Source: Arthrobacter citreus
GTDB lineage: Bacteria > Actinomycetota > Actinomycetes > Actinomycetales > Micrococcaceae
Reading direction: 5' to 3'
Length of the DNA: 64,000 nt
Assembly: GCF_038405225.1 (NCBI RefSeq)
Contig: NZ_CP151657.1
Span: forward strand, 2,542,001 to 2,606,000
Part shown: positions 1 to 8,832 of the stretch, one piece after another
How the letters are laid out: each line of letters begins with the position of its first letter
How positions within the stretch are numbered: the first letter of the stretch is position 1
Made by a program: the position numbers and the translations under genes
Notes under the pieces: generated by a model
Databases searched by the model: none
Seen by the model: only the letters and a program-made list of their open reading frames with translations
What the model was told of the DNA's origin: nothing

Positions 1-2
1 GC

Positions 3-626
3 AGCGGCGGCCCGCAGGTTCCCGGCCTGATGACCCGGGGCATCCTGGATCCGCACACCTACTACTACCGCCGGCTGTTCACCGACGCAGTCCGGGCGGT
101 CCAGGCAGCACGCGAACTGGACTGGGTGGACCCGGACCGGGTCGCGCTCACGGGCATCAGCCAGGGCGGCGGCGTCGCGCTGGCCACCGCGGCACTGTGC
201 CCTGATGTGCGCGCCGTCGTCGCACGGGTTCCCTTCCTCTGCGATTTTCCCCGTGCCCTGCAGATTACGGATGCCTATCCGTACCGGGAAATTGGTGCTT
301 TTCTGTCCATCCACCGCACCGAAGCCGCACGGGCCCAGCAGACGCTGCAGTACTTCGACGGCGTCAATTTCGCTCAGCAGGCCACGGTTCCGGCGATGAT
401 CACCGTGGGACTGATGGATGCCACCACTCCCCCGTCCACGGTGTACGCCGCTTACAACGCCTACGCCGGGCCGAAGCAGATCACCGCCTGGCCGTTCAAT
501 GGTCACGAGGGCGGCGGACCCGAGGACGACGTCGCCGCGATTAGGTTCCTGCGGGACATGACGGCGCCGGATCCGTCAGCTGCGGCTGGGGAACCCGAAG
601 TCGGGCAAACCGCAGCGGCCATGTAA
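3..626 (+). CDS. acetylxylan esterase / cephalosporin-C deacetylase family (5' end outside window)
   Basis: The reading frame is open from the window edge, so only the C-terminal ~207 residues are present. It carries the alpha/beta-hydrolase nucleophile elbow GISQGG (nt 154-171), then a late acidic residue in GLMDATTPPSTVY and a terminal histidine in NGHEGG, giving a complete Ser-Asp-His triad. The wording around these motifs (RGILD-TYYYRR, VAARVPFLCDFPRA-like) is that of the AXE1/Cah family, cytosolic enzymes that remove acetyl groups from xylo-oligosaccharides. The nearby xylose genes fit this role. The last ~20 residues (Ala/Pro-rich) are a non-family tail. Confidence 0.9.
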   Translation, partial: SGGPQVPGLMTRGILDPHTYYYRRLFTDAVRAVQAARELDWVDPDRVALTGISQGGGVALATAALCPDVRAVVARVPFLCDFPRALQITDAYPYREIGAFLSIHRTEAARAQQTLQYFDGVNFAQQATVPAMITVGLMDATTPPSTVYAAYNAYAGPKQITAWPFNGHEGGGPEDDVAAIRFLRDMTAPDPSAAAGEPEVGQTAAAM

Positions 627-692
627 CGCTCCCTCTCCCCCGCGAAGCCTTCCCCCGGAGAGGTCCTTCCGGGCAGATCCCGCCCGCACAAC

Positions 693-736
693 GGCAGAAA
701 GTGCTCCTCTGAATGCTGAGAGGAGCACTTTCTGCC
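693..736. repeat. REP-like palindrome copy 1
   Basis: Perfect 18-bp arms (693-710 and 719-736) around an 8-nt loop. It lies between the convergent ends of the esterase gene and the minus-strand membrane gene, so it could terminate both. The core AAAGTGCTC...GAGCACTTT and the outer GCCATTTCGGCGTGGGC are shared with the element at 2902-2957 and, more loosely, with 25612-25684. It is therefore a dispersed element and not a one-off terminator. Confidence 0.75.
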
Positions 737-754
737 ATTTCGGCGTGGGCGGAC

Positions 755-1243
755 CTAGCCGATGGCAAAGGAAAAGGCGACGACGGCGGCAAGGAACCCC
801 GCGTGACCGGCCACCGCGGCTTTCCCCGGCTCCTTTTTCGGTTTTGTGGACGGTTTCTTCACCGTCTTAGTGCCGGCATTCCCGCTCCAGCGGTCCGGTG
901 CGTCCTCACCTGCCGCGGCGTGCTCCGCTGCCGCGTCATCCGCAGCCAACCGCTCGGCGGAACGCGGCCGGGCAGTCAGCTCCGGCCAGCGAATGATGAC
1001 GCCGGCCGCGGCGGCGGCCAGAGCCACGGCGGCCACCACCCACAGCGCCACAGTCCCTGGGCTCCAAGGCACCACCAGGCGGAACAGTCCCGCCACGGCC
1101 GCCGTTTCCAGCAAGCCAACCAGCAGGGACATCCCGCTGCGCCGGGACCAACGGCCTTCCCGTTTCCACGCTGAGACGGCCAGGGAAAAGCAGGAGTACA
1201 CCAGTAACCCGGAGAGGATCCAGGGGATGACCGAGAGAAGCAT
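755..1243 (-). CDS. small membrane protein of unknown function
   Basis: 162 residues, starting with ATG at 1243 (MLLSVIPWIL). A longer open frame upstream only runs back through the hydrolase gene. There are about four hydrophobic segments in the first ~105 residues (one at 3-22, others near 40-58 and 63-80), then a charged, Lys/Pro-rich segment, then a last hydrophobic stretch (FLAAVVAFSFAIG). The start codon overlaps the hydrolase stop by one base (TGATG), which implies translational coupling. I recognise no family. Its place last in the operon suggests a membrane partner or immunity-type function for the hydrolase, but that is only inference. Confidence 0.75.
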   Translation of the reverse strand: MLLSVIPWILSGLLVYSCFSLAVSAWKREGRWSRRSGMSLLVGLLETAAVAGLFRLVVPWSPGTVALWVVAAVALAAAAAGVIIRWPELTARPRSAERLAADDAAAEHAAAGEDAPDRWSGNAGTKTVKKPSTKPKKEPGKAAVAGHAGFLAAVVAFSFAIG

Positions 1244-2331
1244 CAGAGGCCTTCCTTCAGCAGGGTCAGCGCCGCTTCTTCTTGGCCGGCGGCCACATTG
1301 GAAAAGATGAGCACTGCCTTGCCCACGCCGCGGTCCAGCGCCGCCATGGAGGCGAAACCGCCGGTTTGCCCGTTGTGCCACGTGACAACCCGTTCCGGTG
1401 ATTCCTTCGAAACCTGGGTGAACCAGGACAGGCCCACCCGTTCGCCGTCGTCCCCGGTTTCCCAGACAGGATCGAGAGCTTCGGCGCCGGGCGCGGTGCC
1501 GGCCAGCATTGCCTGCGCGTAGCGGGACATATCCGCGGCCGTGGAGCGGATTCCGCCGGCCGGGGCGCTGCCGTGCATGGTCCAGGCCGCCTGGCCCAGC
1601 CCGCCTGCGGAGCGGCCCTCCGGGGCATCGGGCCGCAGGTTGTCGGCCGTGATTGGTGCGTACGTGTCCTGCATGTCCAGCGGCTCCAGGATGCGCTGCT
1701 GCAGCAGCTCCTGGTAGTCCATCCCGGCTGCCTTCGCCAGCAGCTGGCCGAGGAAGGCATAACCCAGGTTGGAATAGCTCACGTCGCCGCGGCCGCCCAC
1801 CGGCGCAGAGCGGGCCTGCTCAATCACCTCGTCGGGTGAAGCGGAGTAGGGGTCGCGGTGCAGGATGCCCGCCATGAGCCCGGAGAAGATCGAGCCAGGG
1901 TCCGTGGCCAGGCGGGGTAGCCCGGATCGGTGGCTGGCCAGCTCGGCCAAAGTAACGGTGCCGATCTTCGCGTCCGGATCATTCAGGTCAGGGCCCAGGA
2001 TATCGGCGACAGTGGTCTCCAGCGTCACTTCCCCGCGCTCGACGGCGTCCGCCAGCAGGGCCGCGGTGAACGTCTTGGACACGGAGCCAATCTCAAACTC
2101 GGTGTTTTCATCGGCACCGAAACCGGCATACCGAACCGTGCCGTCGTGGATGTAAACCACGCTGACCTGGTCCGCCGGAGTCTTTAGGAGCGGCCGGACG
2201 GCGTCGGCCAATGCTGTGTCTCCGGAAATCTGTGAGGACAGCCGGGGCGACCATGGCGCCGCCAGAAGCCCGCAGGCCACGACGGCGGACGCCGCCAGAA
2301 TTCCGGTAACGATTCGTGCTCGTGCGGGCAT
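1243..2331 (-). CDS. serine hydrolase, beta-lactamase (class C / PBP4*) family
   Basis: 362 residues. A single N-terminal hydrophobic segment (about 8-27) looks like an uncleaved or cleaved export signal, placing the domain outside the membrane. The three active-site motifs are visible: SVSK at 83-86 (SxxK nucleophile), YSN at 186-188 (YxN) and HNGQTGG at 319-325 (third motif, H-x-G form). This set is typical of the class C beta-lactamase/esterase/D-aminopeptidase superfamily. The substrate cannot be read from sequence. It is the middle gene of a three-gene operon, one base after the ArsR-like gene and coupled to the membrane gene behind it. An ArsR-controlled envelope hydrolase could be an esterase, peptidase or beta-lactam-inactivating enzyme. 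Confidence 0.88.
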   Translation of the reverse strand: MPARARIVTGILAASAVVACGLLAAPWSPRLSSQISGDTALADAVRPLLKTPADQVSVVYIHDGTVRYAGFGADENTEFEIGSVSKTFTAALLADAVERGEVTLETTVADILGPDLNDPDAKIGTVTLAELASHRSGLPRLATDPGSIFSGLMAGILHRDPYSASPDEVIEQARSAPVGGRGDVSYSNLGYAFLGQLLAKAAGMDYQELLQQRILEPLDMQDTYAPITADNLRPDAPEGRSAGGLGQAAWTMHGSAPAGGIRSTAADMSRYAQAMLAGTAPGAEALDPVWETGDDGERVGLSWFTQVSKESPERVVTWHNGQTGGFASMAALDRGVGKAVLIFSNVAAGQEEAALTLLKEGL

Positions 2332-2332
2332 G

Positions 2333-2845
2333 TCAATTACCTCCGGTTGCAGCGGTCAGGATGGCCAGCAGCGGGATGACCCGGGCCGGCGGAATCCGGT
2401 AACGGGAGCGGGCGTGCGGAGAGAGCCAGCCCGCGGCGGTCAGTTGGTGGACGTGGTGGTAAATCTGGCCGGAGGTTCCGGAGCCCAGTTCCTCCACCAG
2501 TCCGGTGACGGTCTCGGTTCCGCCGAGCACCGCGCGCAGGATCGTCAGCCGAACCGGATGGCCCAGTGATGCCAGCGAGTCGGCGAACTGAGTCCAGTCG
2601 ACGTCGAGCAGGTGCTCTGTTTCCAGGCCGTACTGGTACTCGTAGCGGGCGCCGGCCGCGGTTTCCGCGGTGCCGGCAAAGAGGACAGCTCCCGGACCGG
2701 GATAGCGGCTGCGCACGCCGTTGAGGACCCAGAACACGTCGCCGTTGTCTGGTGCCGGCGCCGGTTCGCGATCCGCGCTCACCTGTTCCAGGGCGGCAAC
2801 GCGCTCCTCGAGCGCCTGCAACCGGTCCTCGTGTTCTGACGTCAT
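2333..2845 (-). CDS. ArsR-type winged-helix transcriptional regulator
   Basis: 170 residues. An N-terminal heptad-like segment (residues ~5-25, RLQALEERVAALEQV) should form a short coiled coil. The C-terminal half (about 85-165) is an ArsR/HTH_20 winged helix: LGHPVRLTILRAVLGG, TVTGLVEELG, SGQIYHHVHQLTAAGWL. No cysteine metal-binding site is seen, so it probably senses something other than a metal. First gene of the operon; its stop is one base from the hydrolase start. A TAATTACGTAATTA palindrome just upstream of its ATG suggests autoregulation. Confidence 0.88.
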   Translation of the reverse strand: MTSEHEDRLQALEERVAALEQVSADREPAPAPDNGDVFWVLNGVRSRYPGPGAVLFAGTAETAAGARYEYQYGLETEHLLDVDWTQFADSLASLGHPVRLTILRAVLGGTETVTGLVEELGSGTSGQIYHHVHQLTAAGWLSPHARSRYRIPPARVIPLLAILTAATGGN

Positions 2846-2851
2846 ACCCGA

Positions 2852-2892
2852 TAATTACGTAATTACGGACTAATTACAAGGATTTCGTAATT
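2852..2892. promoter_or_regulatory. palindromic operator upstream of the ArsR-type gene
   Basis: A perfect 14-bp palindrome TAATTACGTAATTA (2852-2865) begins 6 bases upstream of the regulator's ATG. It is followed by another TAATTAC (2871-2877) and CGTAATT (2886-2892). The segment is strikingly AT-rich in a GC-rich region. Position and symmetry fit an autoregulatory operator overlapping the promoter. Confidence 0.65.
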
Positions 2893-2901
2893 TGCCCACG
2901 C

Positions 2902-2957
2902 CGAAATGGCGGAAAGTGCTCTTCCCAGGGCTGGGAAGAGCACTTTCCGCCATTTCG
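2902..2957. repeat. REP-like palindrome copy 2
   Basis: Perfect 27-bp arms (2902-2928 and 2931-2957) with only GG between them. It lies just downstream of the xylB stop on the minus strand and upstream of the ArsR-type operon. It has the same core and the same GCCATTTCGGCGTGGGC flank as copy 1, in the opposite orientation. Copies 1 and 2 thus bracket the three-gene ArsR/hydrolase/membrane operon. No T-tract follows, so it is a poor classical terminator. Confidence 0.75.
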
Positions 2958-2966
2958 CGGGTGGGT

Positions 2967-4373
2967 TTAGCGGGCGGTGGCCGCGGCCCGGCGGTAGCGC
3001 TCCAGAACATCCGGAGCCGGTGCAGCCTCCACAACGGAGGTGCCGGCCGCGGTCCACTGCGGCCATTCACCGGACAGGACGGCCGCGGCCTGCCGGGCGG
3101 CGCCGTCGGCCACGTACTCCCCCGGCTCCGGAACCGTCACGGGCATGCCAAACACAGCCGAAACCGCCTGCTGAATTGCTTCGGACCGCGCGCCTCCGCC
3201 CACCAGGATGATGCGGCGGGCCTCGATGCCCTGATCGGCCAGCGCCGCGAACCCGTCCGCCAGTGAGCAGGCGATGCCTTCGACGGCGGCGCGGGCCAAG
3301 TTGGCCGGCGTGAAGTTCGCCAGCGTCATCCCGTGCAGGGATCCGGTGGCATCGGGAAGGTTGGGGGTCCGTTCCCCCTCAAAGTACGGGACCATGCTCA
3401 GGCCGCCGGCGCCCGCCGCAGCACCAAGCGCCAGGCTCGTCAGCGCGGGCAGGTCGACTGACAGCAGCGCCGCCGTCGCATCCATGACTCGGGAGGCATT
3501 CAGGGTGGCGGTGAGCGGAAGGTAGTTGCCGGTGGCATCGGCAAAGCCGGCCACCAGGCCGCTGGCGTCGGCGGTCGGATCCGCAGCAACAGCGAAAACG
3601 GTACCGGAGGTGCCCACGGAAACGACGACGTCGCCCACTCCCGCGCCCACGCCCAGGGCAGCGCCGGCGTTGTCTCCGGTGCCCGGTGCGATCACGGCAC
3701 CCTCAGAGGTGTGCTGGTCCGTTTCGAGCGGGCCGAGGACCCGGGGAAGCAGCGGCACGTGGCCCAGGGTCTGTTCCAGCACTGCCGGCAGGTATTCGCC
3801 GGTGCGCGGGGACCAGTAGCCGGTGCCGGAGGCATCGGAGCGGTCCGTGCGCAGCGCCTCGAGTCCGGCGCGGCCGCTGCCCGGCCCGTACCCGGCAAGG
3901 CGCCAGCTCAACCAGTCGTGCGGCAGGCAAACCGCGGCCGTGCGGGACGCATTGGCGGGTTCATTCTCGGCCAGCCACCGCAGTTTTGCCGCAGTAATCG
4001 AGGCCACGGGGACCGTGCCGGTTTCCTCCGCCCAGTACCGCGCGCCGTCGGGTCCGGCCTCGGACACCATTTTGTCGGCAGCCGGCGCGGAACGGGTGTC
4101 ATTCCACAGCAGCGCCGGACGGATCACGGCGCCGTCCTCATCCAGGCAGACCATGCCGTGCTGCTGGCCGGAGACCGCAACGGCCTGGACATCAGCCAGA
4201 CCGCCCGCCGCCTGCAGCGCCTGCTGCAGGGCTGACCACCAGTTTTCCGGATCAATTTCGGTGCCCGCGGCATGCCGGGCGCTGCCCGAACGGACCAGGG
4301 CGCCCGTGGAGGCATCCCGGATGACCACCTTGCAGGATTGGGTGGAGCTGTCCACGCCGGCGACCAGTGCCAT
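2967..4373 (-). CDS. xylB: xylulokinase
   Basis: 468 residues, full length for FGGY-family xylulokinases. Phosphorylates D-xylulose with ATP to xylulose 5-phosphate in the cytosol. The N-terminal actin-fold phosphate loop is visible ([14 protein letters not shown], residues 7-20), as are SGQQHGMV (about 68-75), the [13 protein letters not shown] segment and the second ATP-binding region [12 protein letters not shown] near residue 390. It lies 141 nt downstream of xylA on the same strand, in the usual xylAB order, with a strong hairpin in between. Confidence 0.95.
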   Translation of the reverse strand: MALVAGVDSSTQSCKVVIRDASTGALVRSGSARHAAGTEIDPENWWSALQQALQAAGGLADVQAVAVSGQQHGMVCLDEDGAVIRPALLWNDTRSAPAADKMVSEAGPDGARYWAEETGTVPVASITAAKLRWLAENEPANASRTAAVCLPHDWLSWRLAGYGPGSGRAGLEALRTDRSDASGTGYWSPRTGEYLPAVLEQTLGHVPLLPRVLGPLETDQHTSEGAVIAPGTGDNAGAALGVGAGVGDVVVSVGTSGTVFAVAADPTADASGLVAGFADATGNYLPLTATLNASRVMDATAALLSVDLPALTSLALGAAAGAGGLSMVPYFEGERTPNLPDATGSLHGMTLANFTPANLARAAVEGIACSLADGFAALADQGIEARRIILVGGGARSEAIQQAVSAVFGMPVTVPEPGEYVADGAARQAAAVLSGEWPQWTAAGTSVVEAAPAPDVLERYRRAAATAR

Positions 4374-4450
4374 GGCGGTACCTTTCGTCGTTGATGAATT
4401 ATCGGTTTCAGCGAGTCGATGTGTTCGTGCGATGCTACCCGGACGCCCAA

Positions 4451-4482
4451 CCGCCGGGCCCGTGCGGACACGGACCCGGCGG
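4451..4482 (-). terminator. hairpin between xylA and xylB
   Basis: Arms 4451-4464 and 4469-4482 (14 bp, one mismatch) around a CGGA tetraloop. There is no T-tract on the minus strand, so it is more likely an attenuator or mRNA-stabilising structure that lowers xylB expression relative to xylA than a full terminator. Confidence 0.5.
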
Positions 4483-4514
4483 CAGGAGTCGGCGGTAAGA
4501 GAACCTTGCAGGAG

Positions 4515-5702
4515 TTAGCGGGCACCCATCAGGTGTTCCACGGCCAGCTGGTTCAGCCGGACGAAGCCGAAGTCGCGCTCTCCGGCCTTGTCGGCGTCGT
4601 AATCCTCGAAGGAAGCGGTGTCGGCGAGGAAATCGGCGGTGCTTTCGCCGGCATCGAGGGTTGTCTGTCCCAGTTCAAAGACGCCGGAGACGGCGAGGGC
4701 TTCCTGAACTTCGGGGTCGGCGCGGAAGGCCAGGGCGCGTTCCTTGAGCAGCAGGTACATGGACATGTTGGCCGCCGCGGAGGCCCACACGCCGTCATAC
4801 CCGTCAGTGCGGGACGGCTTGTAGTCGAAGTGGCGCGGGCCGTCATACGTCGGGCCGCCGTTGGGGAAGCCGTTTTCGAGCAGGTCGACAGTGAAGAACG
4901 CACTGGTGAGGTCGCCGTGGCCGAAGACCAGGTCCTGGTCGTACTTGATGGACTTCTGGCCGTTGAGGTCAATGTGGAACAGCTTGCCGGACCACAGCGC
5001 CTGCGCGATGCCGTGGGTGAAGTTCAGCCCCGCCATCTGCTCGTGGCCGGTTTCGGGGTTCAGCCCAACAATGTCGCCGTGCTCCAGCTCGTTGATGAAG
5101 GCCAGGGCGTGCCCGATGGTGGGCAGGAAGATGTCGCCGCGGGGTTCGTTCGGCTTGGGCTCGAGCGCGAGGCGCAGGTCATAGCCCTTTTCCTTGATGT
5201 AGCCGGCGGCGGTGTCAATGCCTTCCTTCATGCGGTCAAAGGCTGCGGCGAAGTCCTTGGATCCGTCATATTCGGAGCCCTCGCGGCCACCCCACATGAC
5301 AAAGGTTTCCGCTCCCAGCTCGGCTGCCAGATCCAGGTTGGCCAGGACCTTGCGCAGCGCGTACCGGCGGACGGAACGGTCATTGGAGGTGAAGCCGCCG
5401 TCCTTGAACACCGGATGGCTGAACAGGTTGGTGGTCACCATGGGCACCTTCAGCCCGGTTTCCGCCAGGGCCGTGGTGAAGTTCTTCAGGATCTGCGCCC
5501 GGTCCGAGGCGCTGGCGTCGAACGGAATGAGGTCGTTGTCGTGGAACGTGACGCCGTAGGCGCCCAGCTCGGCCAGCTTGTGCAGGCCCTCGACCGGGTC
5601 CAGCTCGGAGCGGGTCGGAACGCCGAACGGATCATTTCCGGTCCAGCCCACCGTCCAGAGTCCAAAGGTAAAGCGGTCCGATGGTGATGGCGTCATTGTC
5701 AC
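4515..5702 (-). CDS. xylA: xylose isomerase
   Basis: 395 residues, the usual length of the actinobacterial (class I) enzymes. Converts D-xylose to D-xylulose. The family's catalytic and metal-binding segments are present: TFHDND (histidine that opens the ring), [11 protein letters not shown] (Glu and Lys), [17 protein letters not shown] (Glu and His ligands), HIDLNG, and the GHGDL aspartates. First gene of the xylAB unit, divergent from the ROK repressor gene. The intergenic region carries three palindromes, the expected setting for xylose-inducible control. Confidence 0.97.
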   Translation of the reverse strand: MTMTPSPSDRFTFGLWTVGWTGNDPFGVPTRSELDPVEGLHKLAELGAYGVTFHDNDLIPFDASASDRAQILKNFTTALAETGLKVPMVTTNLFSHPVFKDGGFTSNDRSVRRYALRKVLANLDLAAELGAETFVMWGGREGSEYDGSKDFAAAFDRMKEGIDTAAGYIKEKGYDLRLALEPKPNEPRGDIFLPTIGHALAFINELEHGDIVGLNPETGHEQMAGLNFTHGIAQALWSGKLFHIDLNGQKSIKYDQDLVFGHGDLTSAFFTVDLLENGFPNGGPTYDGPRHFDYKPSRTDGYDGVWASAAANMSMYLLLKERALAFRADPEVQEALAVSGVFELGQTTLDAGESTADFLADTASFEDYDADKAGERDFGFVRLNQLAVEHLMGAR

Positions 5703-5723
5703 AGTTCACTCCAAGATCCGGTA

Positions 5724-5837
5724 TTAGTTGGATTCAACAACATATGACTCTAAACCGCAGGTGTCAATGGTTTTCACAAAACCTGAGGTGGACTTCCGCC
5801 GTCCAATGCCACGTTTTGAATCTTCCACAACAAAACG
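5724..5837. promoter_or_regulatory. xylA-xylR divergent control region with candidate XylR operators
   Basis: AT-rich relative to the flanking genes. Three inverted repeats are visible: TTAGTTGgattCAACAA (5724-5740), 21 bases upstream of xylA; GGTTTT-CAC-AAAACC (5769-5783); and CGTTTTG...CAAAACG (5812-5818 with 5831-5837). ROK-type xylose repressors are known to bind such AT-rich palindromes in xylA promoters. Which of the three is bound is not determined. Confidence 0.6.
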
Positions 5838-5945
5838 CGGTTTGGCGCCCGGACCCGGGTTACGCTGGAAAACCGCCGGCTGGCCGGGCATCGTTCCGCG
5901 GCGGGCTCCACTCCGTCATCCAACTTCAGCAGAAACGGCAGCAAC

Positions 5946-7139
5946 ATGAGTGCTGGTACATCCCCGGGCACGGACATCCGCGGACAGAACCTGTCCCGGG
6001 TTCTGACCCTCCTCCACAGGCGTGGCCCGCTCTCCCGCGCCGATTTGACCCGCATCTGCGGCTACAACCGCTCCACCGTGAGCGCGCTTGTCGCCGAGCT
6101 GGCCGAGCTGGGCCTGGCGTACGAAACTGATCCGCCCGCCCTCAAACGCGTCGGCAGGCCCTCTCCCCTGGTGCACGCGAACGAGAAAGTTGCGGCGATC
6201 GCCATAAACCCCGACGTCGATGCCGTCACCGTGGGCTTGGTGGGGCTGGGCGGCAAGGTGCACCGGCGGGTACGGTACGACGCCGGTTCCCCGCCCACGG
6301 TTGTGGATACCGTGAACATCAGCAGGGCTGTGGTGGATGGCATGCAGTCGGAGCTGGCCGGGATGACCCGGATTGCCGGAGTGGGCGCCGCGGTTCCCGG
6401 ACTCGTTAACAGTCATGACGGCTCTGTGCTGTTGGCACCGCATCTGCTGTGGTCCGGCGAGCCGCTGGCTGACGCGCTGTCCGCCGGGCTCGGATTGCCG
6501 GCCCGGGCGGCGAACGACGCCAACCTGGGTTCGCTTGCGGAGAGCCTTTTCGGAGCTGCGGTGGGAGCATCCGATGTCATTTACCTCAATGGCAGCGCGA
6601 GCGGAATCGGCGGCGGCGCCATGGTGGGCGGAGTGCCGCTGCGCGGTGCCGCCGGGTACGCCGGTGAGCTGGGGCACACCGTGGTCACTCCGGGTGGGCT
6701 CCCCTGCCACTGCGGCCGGCGCGGGTGCCTGGAAACCGAGGTCAGCCTGGGGAGGCTGCTGTCCATCCTGAAGCTGGAGCATGCGGACCAGGACCAGCTC
6801 GAGGCGGCCATGGCCGGGGACGGCTCCCCCGAGCTCATCGCCGAAACGCACCGGCAGCTGGATTTACTGGCCCTTGCGCTGACCAACTTTGTGAACATTT
6901 TTAATCCGAGCATCATCGTGCTGGGGGGCTTCCTGGGCGTGCTGCACTCGTTTGCCGCCGGGCGGCTTGAAGCTGCCGTGGCGGCCGGCGGGATCGGCGG
7001 GCTCGGCAGTCAGGTCACCATCTCACGGGCCGCCCTGGGCGCCGATCTGCTGCTGGTCGGCGCCGCGGAGCTCGTCTTCGCCGGACTGCTGGCGGACCCC
7101 GCCTCCGTGGGCGCCCTGCCCCAAACCGCGCTGCGCTGA
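5946..7139 (+). CDS. xylR: ROK-family transcriptional repressor, xylose-responsive
   Basis: 397 residues. The N-terminal winged helix (about 15-65) reads LLHRRGPLSRADLTRICGYN-RSTVSALVAELAELGLAYE. It is followed by the ROK sugar-kinase-like domain with the AVPGLVN segment, then GELGHTVVTPGG and the zinc-binding CHCGRRGCLE near residues 239-262. Divergent from xylAB, so it very likely represses those genes in the absence of xylose. The ATG lies 6 bases after AACGGCAGC, a weak ribosome-binding site consistent with low expression. Confidence 0.92.
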   Translation: MSAGTSPGTDIRGQNLSRVLTLLHRRGPLSRADLTRICGYNRSTVSALVAELAELGLAYETDPPALKRVGRPSPLVHANEKVAAIAINPDVDAVTVGLVGLGGKVHRRVRYDAGSPPTVVDTVNISRAVVDGMQSELAGMTRIAGVGAAVPGLVNSHDGSVLLAPHLLWSGEPLADALSAGLGLPARAANDANLGSLAESLFGAAVGASDVIYLNGSASGIGGGAMVGGVPLRGAAGYAGELGHTVVTPGGLPCHCGRRGCLETEVSLGRLLSILKLEHADQDQLEAAMAGDGSPELIAETHRQLDLLALALTNFVNIFNPSIIVLGGFLGVLHSFAAGRLEAAVAAGGIGGLGSQVTISRAALGADLLLVGAAELVFAGLLADPASVGALPQTALR

Positions 7140-7164
7140 CGGGCGCGCACGGCTCGGCCTCGGC

Positions 7165-7701
7165 TCAGGCCCGGCGCCCCGTCCGGGCGAGCACCCGGCG
7201 GAGGAGGCCGGCGTCGTCGGGCACCGGAACCGGCGGGGCGAACAGACCGGGACCGTAGGCCTGCTCGCCAAACCCGTCCATCGCGGCATCCACCGCCTCC
7301 AAATCCTCCGTCGACAACCCGGCGTCGAGCCCCTGGGACGTGGCAAGATCCCAGCGGTGCACAATCAGGTCTCCACCGTAGAATCCGGCAAGGGTTTCAC
7401 CGATCGTGCTCGGGCCAAAGTAACCGGGGAATTCCCGGTCCGCGACGGCGGGATCGGCCAGCAGCTCCGCTACGTGACGTTCATGCTCCAGCCACCGCTT
7501 TCCCGGATCACCGCTGTCCACCTCCGGACCGGACAGTCCGTGCCGCTCCAGGAAGTCCCGTTCGGTGGCGACCACATGCTCCACCAGGTCGCGGGCGGTC
7601 CAGCCATCGCACGGCGTCTGCGCGTCCCAGTCCGTGGTCCGTACGGTGATCGCGGTGAACGGCTCGGCGTTCTTGCGCCAGAGGTCCAGGGATGCTGTCA
7701 T
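7165..7701 (-). CDS. TIGR03086-type, mycothiol maleylpyruvate isomerase-like (DinB fold) protein
   Basis: 178 residues. The pattern TPCDGWTARDLVEHVVATERDFLE near the N-terminus and GDLIVHRWDLATSQGLDA in the middle are characteristic of the actinobacterial TIGR03086 proteins in the MDMPI/DinB superfamily. In that superfamily three histidines bind a metal in a four-helix bundle. H42 (LVEHV) and H116 (VHRWD) are candidate ligands. Family members are thought to act in mycothiol-dependent reactions, but the specific substrate is unknown. It is transcribed away from the AraC-type gene, sharing a 126-bp intergenic region. Confidence 0.85.
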   Translation of the reverse strand: MTASLDLWRKNAEPFTAITVRTTDWDAQTPCDGWTARDLVEHVVATERDFLERHGLSGPEVDSGDPGKRWLEHERHVAELLADPAVADREFPGYFGPSTIGETLAGFYGGDLIVHRWDLATSQGLDAGLSTEDLEAVDAAMDGFGEQAYGPGLFAPPVPVPDDAGLLRRVLARTGRRA

Positions 7702-7827
7702 GATCGTTCCTTAGGTTGTGGTGGGTCTCTTGGTTGCGGGTTGGTCTTCGGTGCAGCTGCTTTCACGCTAGGCCGGTCCGAAGAGTGTTGTCTTGAACAA
7801 ATCCGACAGCAGAAACGGAAGCGGCAG

Positions 7828-8832
7828 GTGTTCGACGAGACCGGATTCAGCGAAATCGGCAGGGGCCACCTCAGCGACCCCGCCGACCGCTCCTTCACGC
7901 TCCACCGCTACAGTCCCTCGCCGGCCGCGGACCCGTGGCTGCGCGTCTTTTGGATTCCCGTCTGGAACGTACCGGCCGGTGAAGTCCGCGAACAGCGCAT
8001 TTTGACCTATCCCACCTGTCTGCTCAGCATCACAGCGGCGTACGCGCGGCTGGTGGGGCCGACGACGGCGGCGGCCCGGGTGCCGCTGTCCGGCAGCGGG
8101 TGGGCGTTCGGCGTTATGCTCCGGCCCGGAACCGGACGGATCCTGCTCGGCGGGTCCCTGCCCGGCGGATCCCCGCCGGGTGCCGGGGCCAGCGATGACG
8201 TCAGCACGCTGACCAACCGCCACGCCGATCTGTCGGAGTTGCCCTTTCTTTCCGGTCTGGTCCCCGGGATCCGGGACCTGATGTCCGCCGGTCCTTCCCA
8301 TCCCGCAGCCCATGCCCGGGCCCGGCGGATGGTCGAGGACCGCTTCTTGGAGCTTCCCCCGCCCACCGGGGACGCCGCGCTGGTCAACGAAGTGACGGCC
8401 CGGGTGGAAGCGGATCCGGAGATCACCACCGTGGCGTCCCTCTGCGCGGTCTTTGATCTGCAGGAGCGCACCCTGCAGCGGTTGTGCACCCGGTATCTGG
8501 GCGTGACCCCGCAGTGGCTGATCCGCCGGCGCAGGCTGCAGGACGCGGGCGAACAGCTCCGGCACGGCTCCGTCCCGCTGGGGGATCTGGCGTTTCGGCT
8601 TGGCTACGCGGACCAGTCCCACTTCTCCCGTGATTTCCGCCGGGCCACGGGATGGACGCCGGGAGAGTTTACGGCGCTGGTGCACCGCGGCGAGCCGGCA
8701 GGTCAGGATTCCGGGCCGTCAGCAGGCGGTCGGGACGGAACGGTGCCAGCACCGGATGCCGGCGCCCGGCAAGGATTTCCGCGGCCAGCAGTTCCCCGGC
8801 GATCAGGCCCAGGGTCGCCCCGGAATGGGTGA
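7828..8832 (+). CDS. AraC-family transcriptional regulator
   Basis: About 334 residues from a GTG at 7828, preceded by GGAAG six bases upstream. The frame stays open much further upstream, but only as a shadow of other genes. The N-terminal half resembles DUF6597 sensor domains (FTLHRYSPSPAADPWLRVFW). The C-terminal AraC pair of helix-turn-helices is clear: VASLCAVFDLQERTLQRLC, then GDLAFRLGYADQSHFSRDF and TGWTPGEF (about 200-290). The last ~45 residues are a low-complexity tail running 164 nt into the end of the convergent oxidoreductase gene. The target is unknown. It may regulate the flanking oxidoreductase operon or the divergent gene. Confidence 0.8.
   Translation: MFDETGFSEIGRGHLSDPADRSFTLHRYSPSPAADPWLRVFWIPVWNVPAGEVREQRILTYPTCLLSITAAYARLVGPTTAAARVPLSGSGWAFGVMLRPGTGRILLGGSLPGGSPPGAGASDDVSTLTNRHADLSELPFLSGLVPGIRDLMSAGPSHPAAHARARRMVEDRFLELPPPTGDAALVNEVTARVEADPEITTVASLCAVFDLQERTLQRLCTRYLGVTPQWLIRRRRLQDAGEQLRHGSVPLGDLAFRLGYADQSHFSRDFRRATGWTPGEFTALVHRGEPAGQDSGPSAGGRDGTVPAPDAGARQGFPRPAVPRRSGPGSPRNG

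Noticed and set aside
4419-5687. 422-codon plus-strand frame opposite xylA
   Set aside because: It is an antisense shadow of a high-GC gene; xylA has full catalytic motifs.
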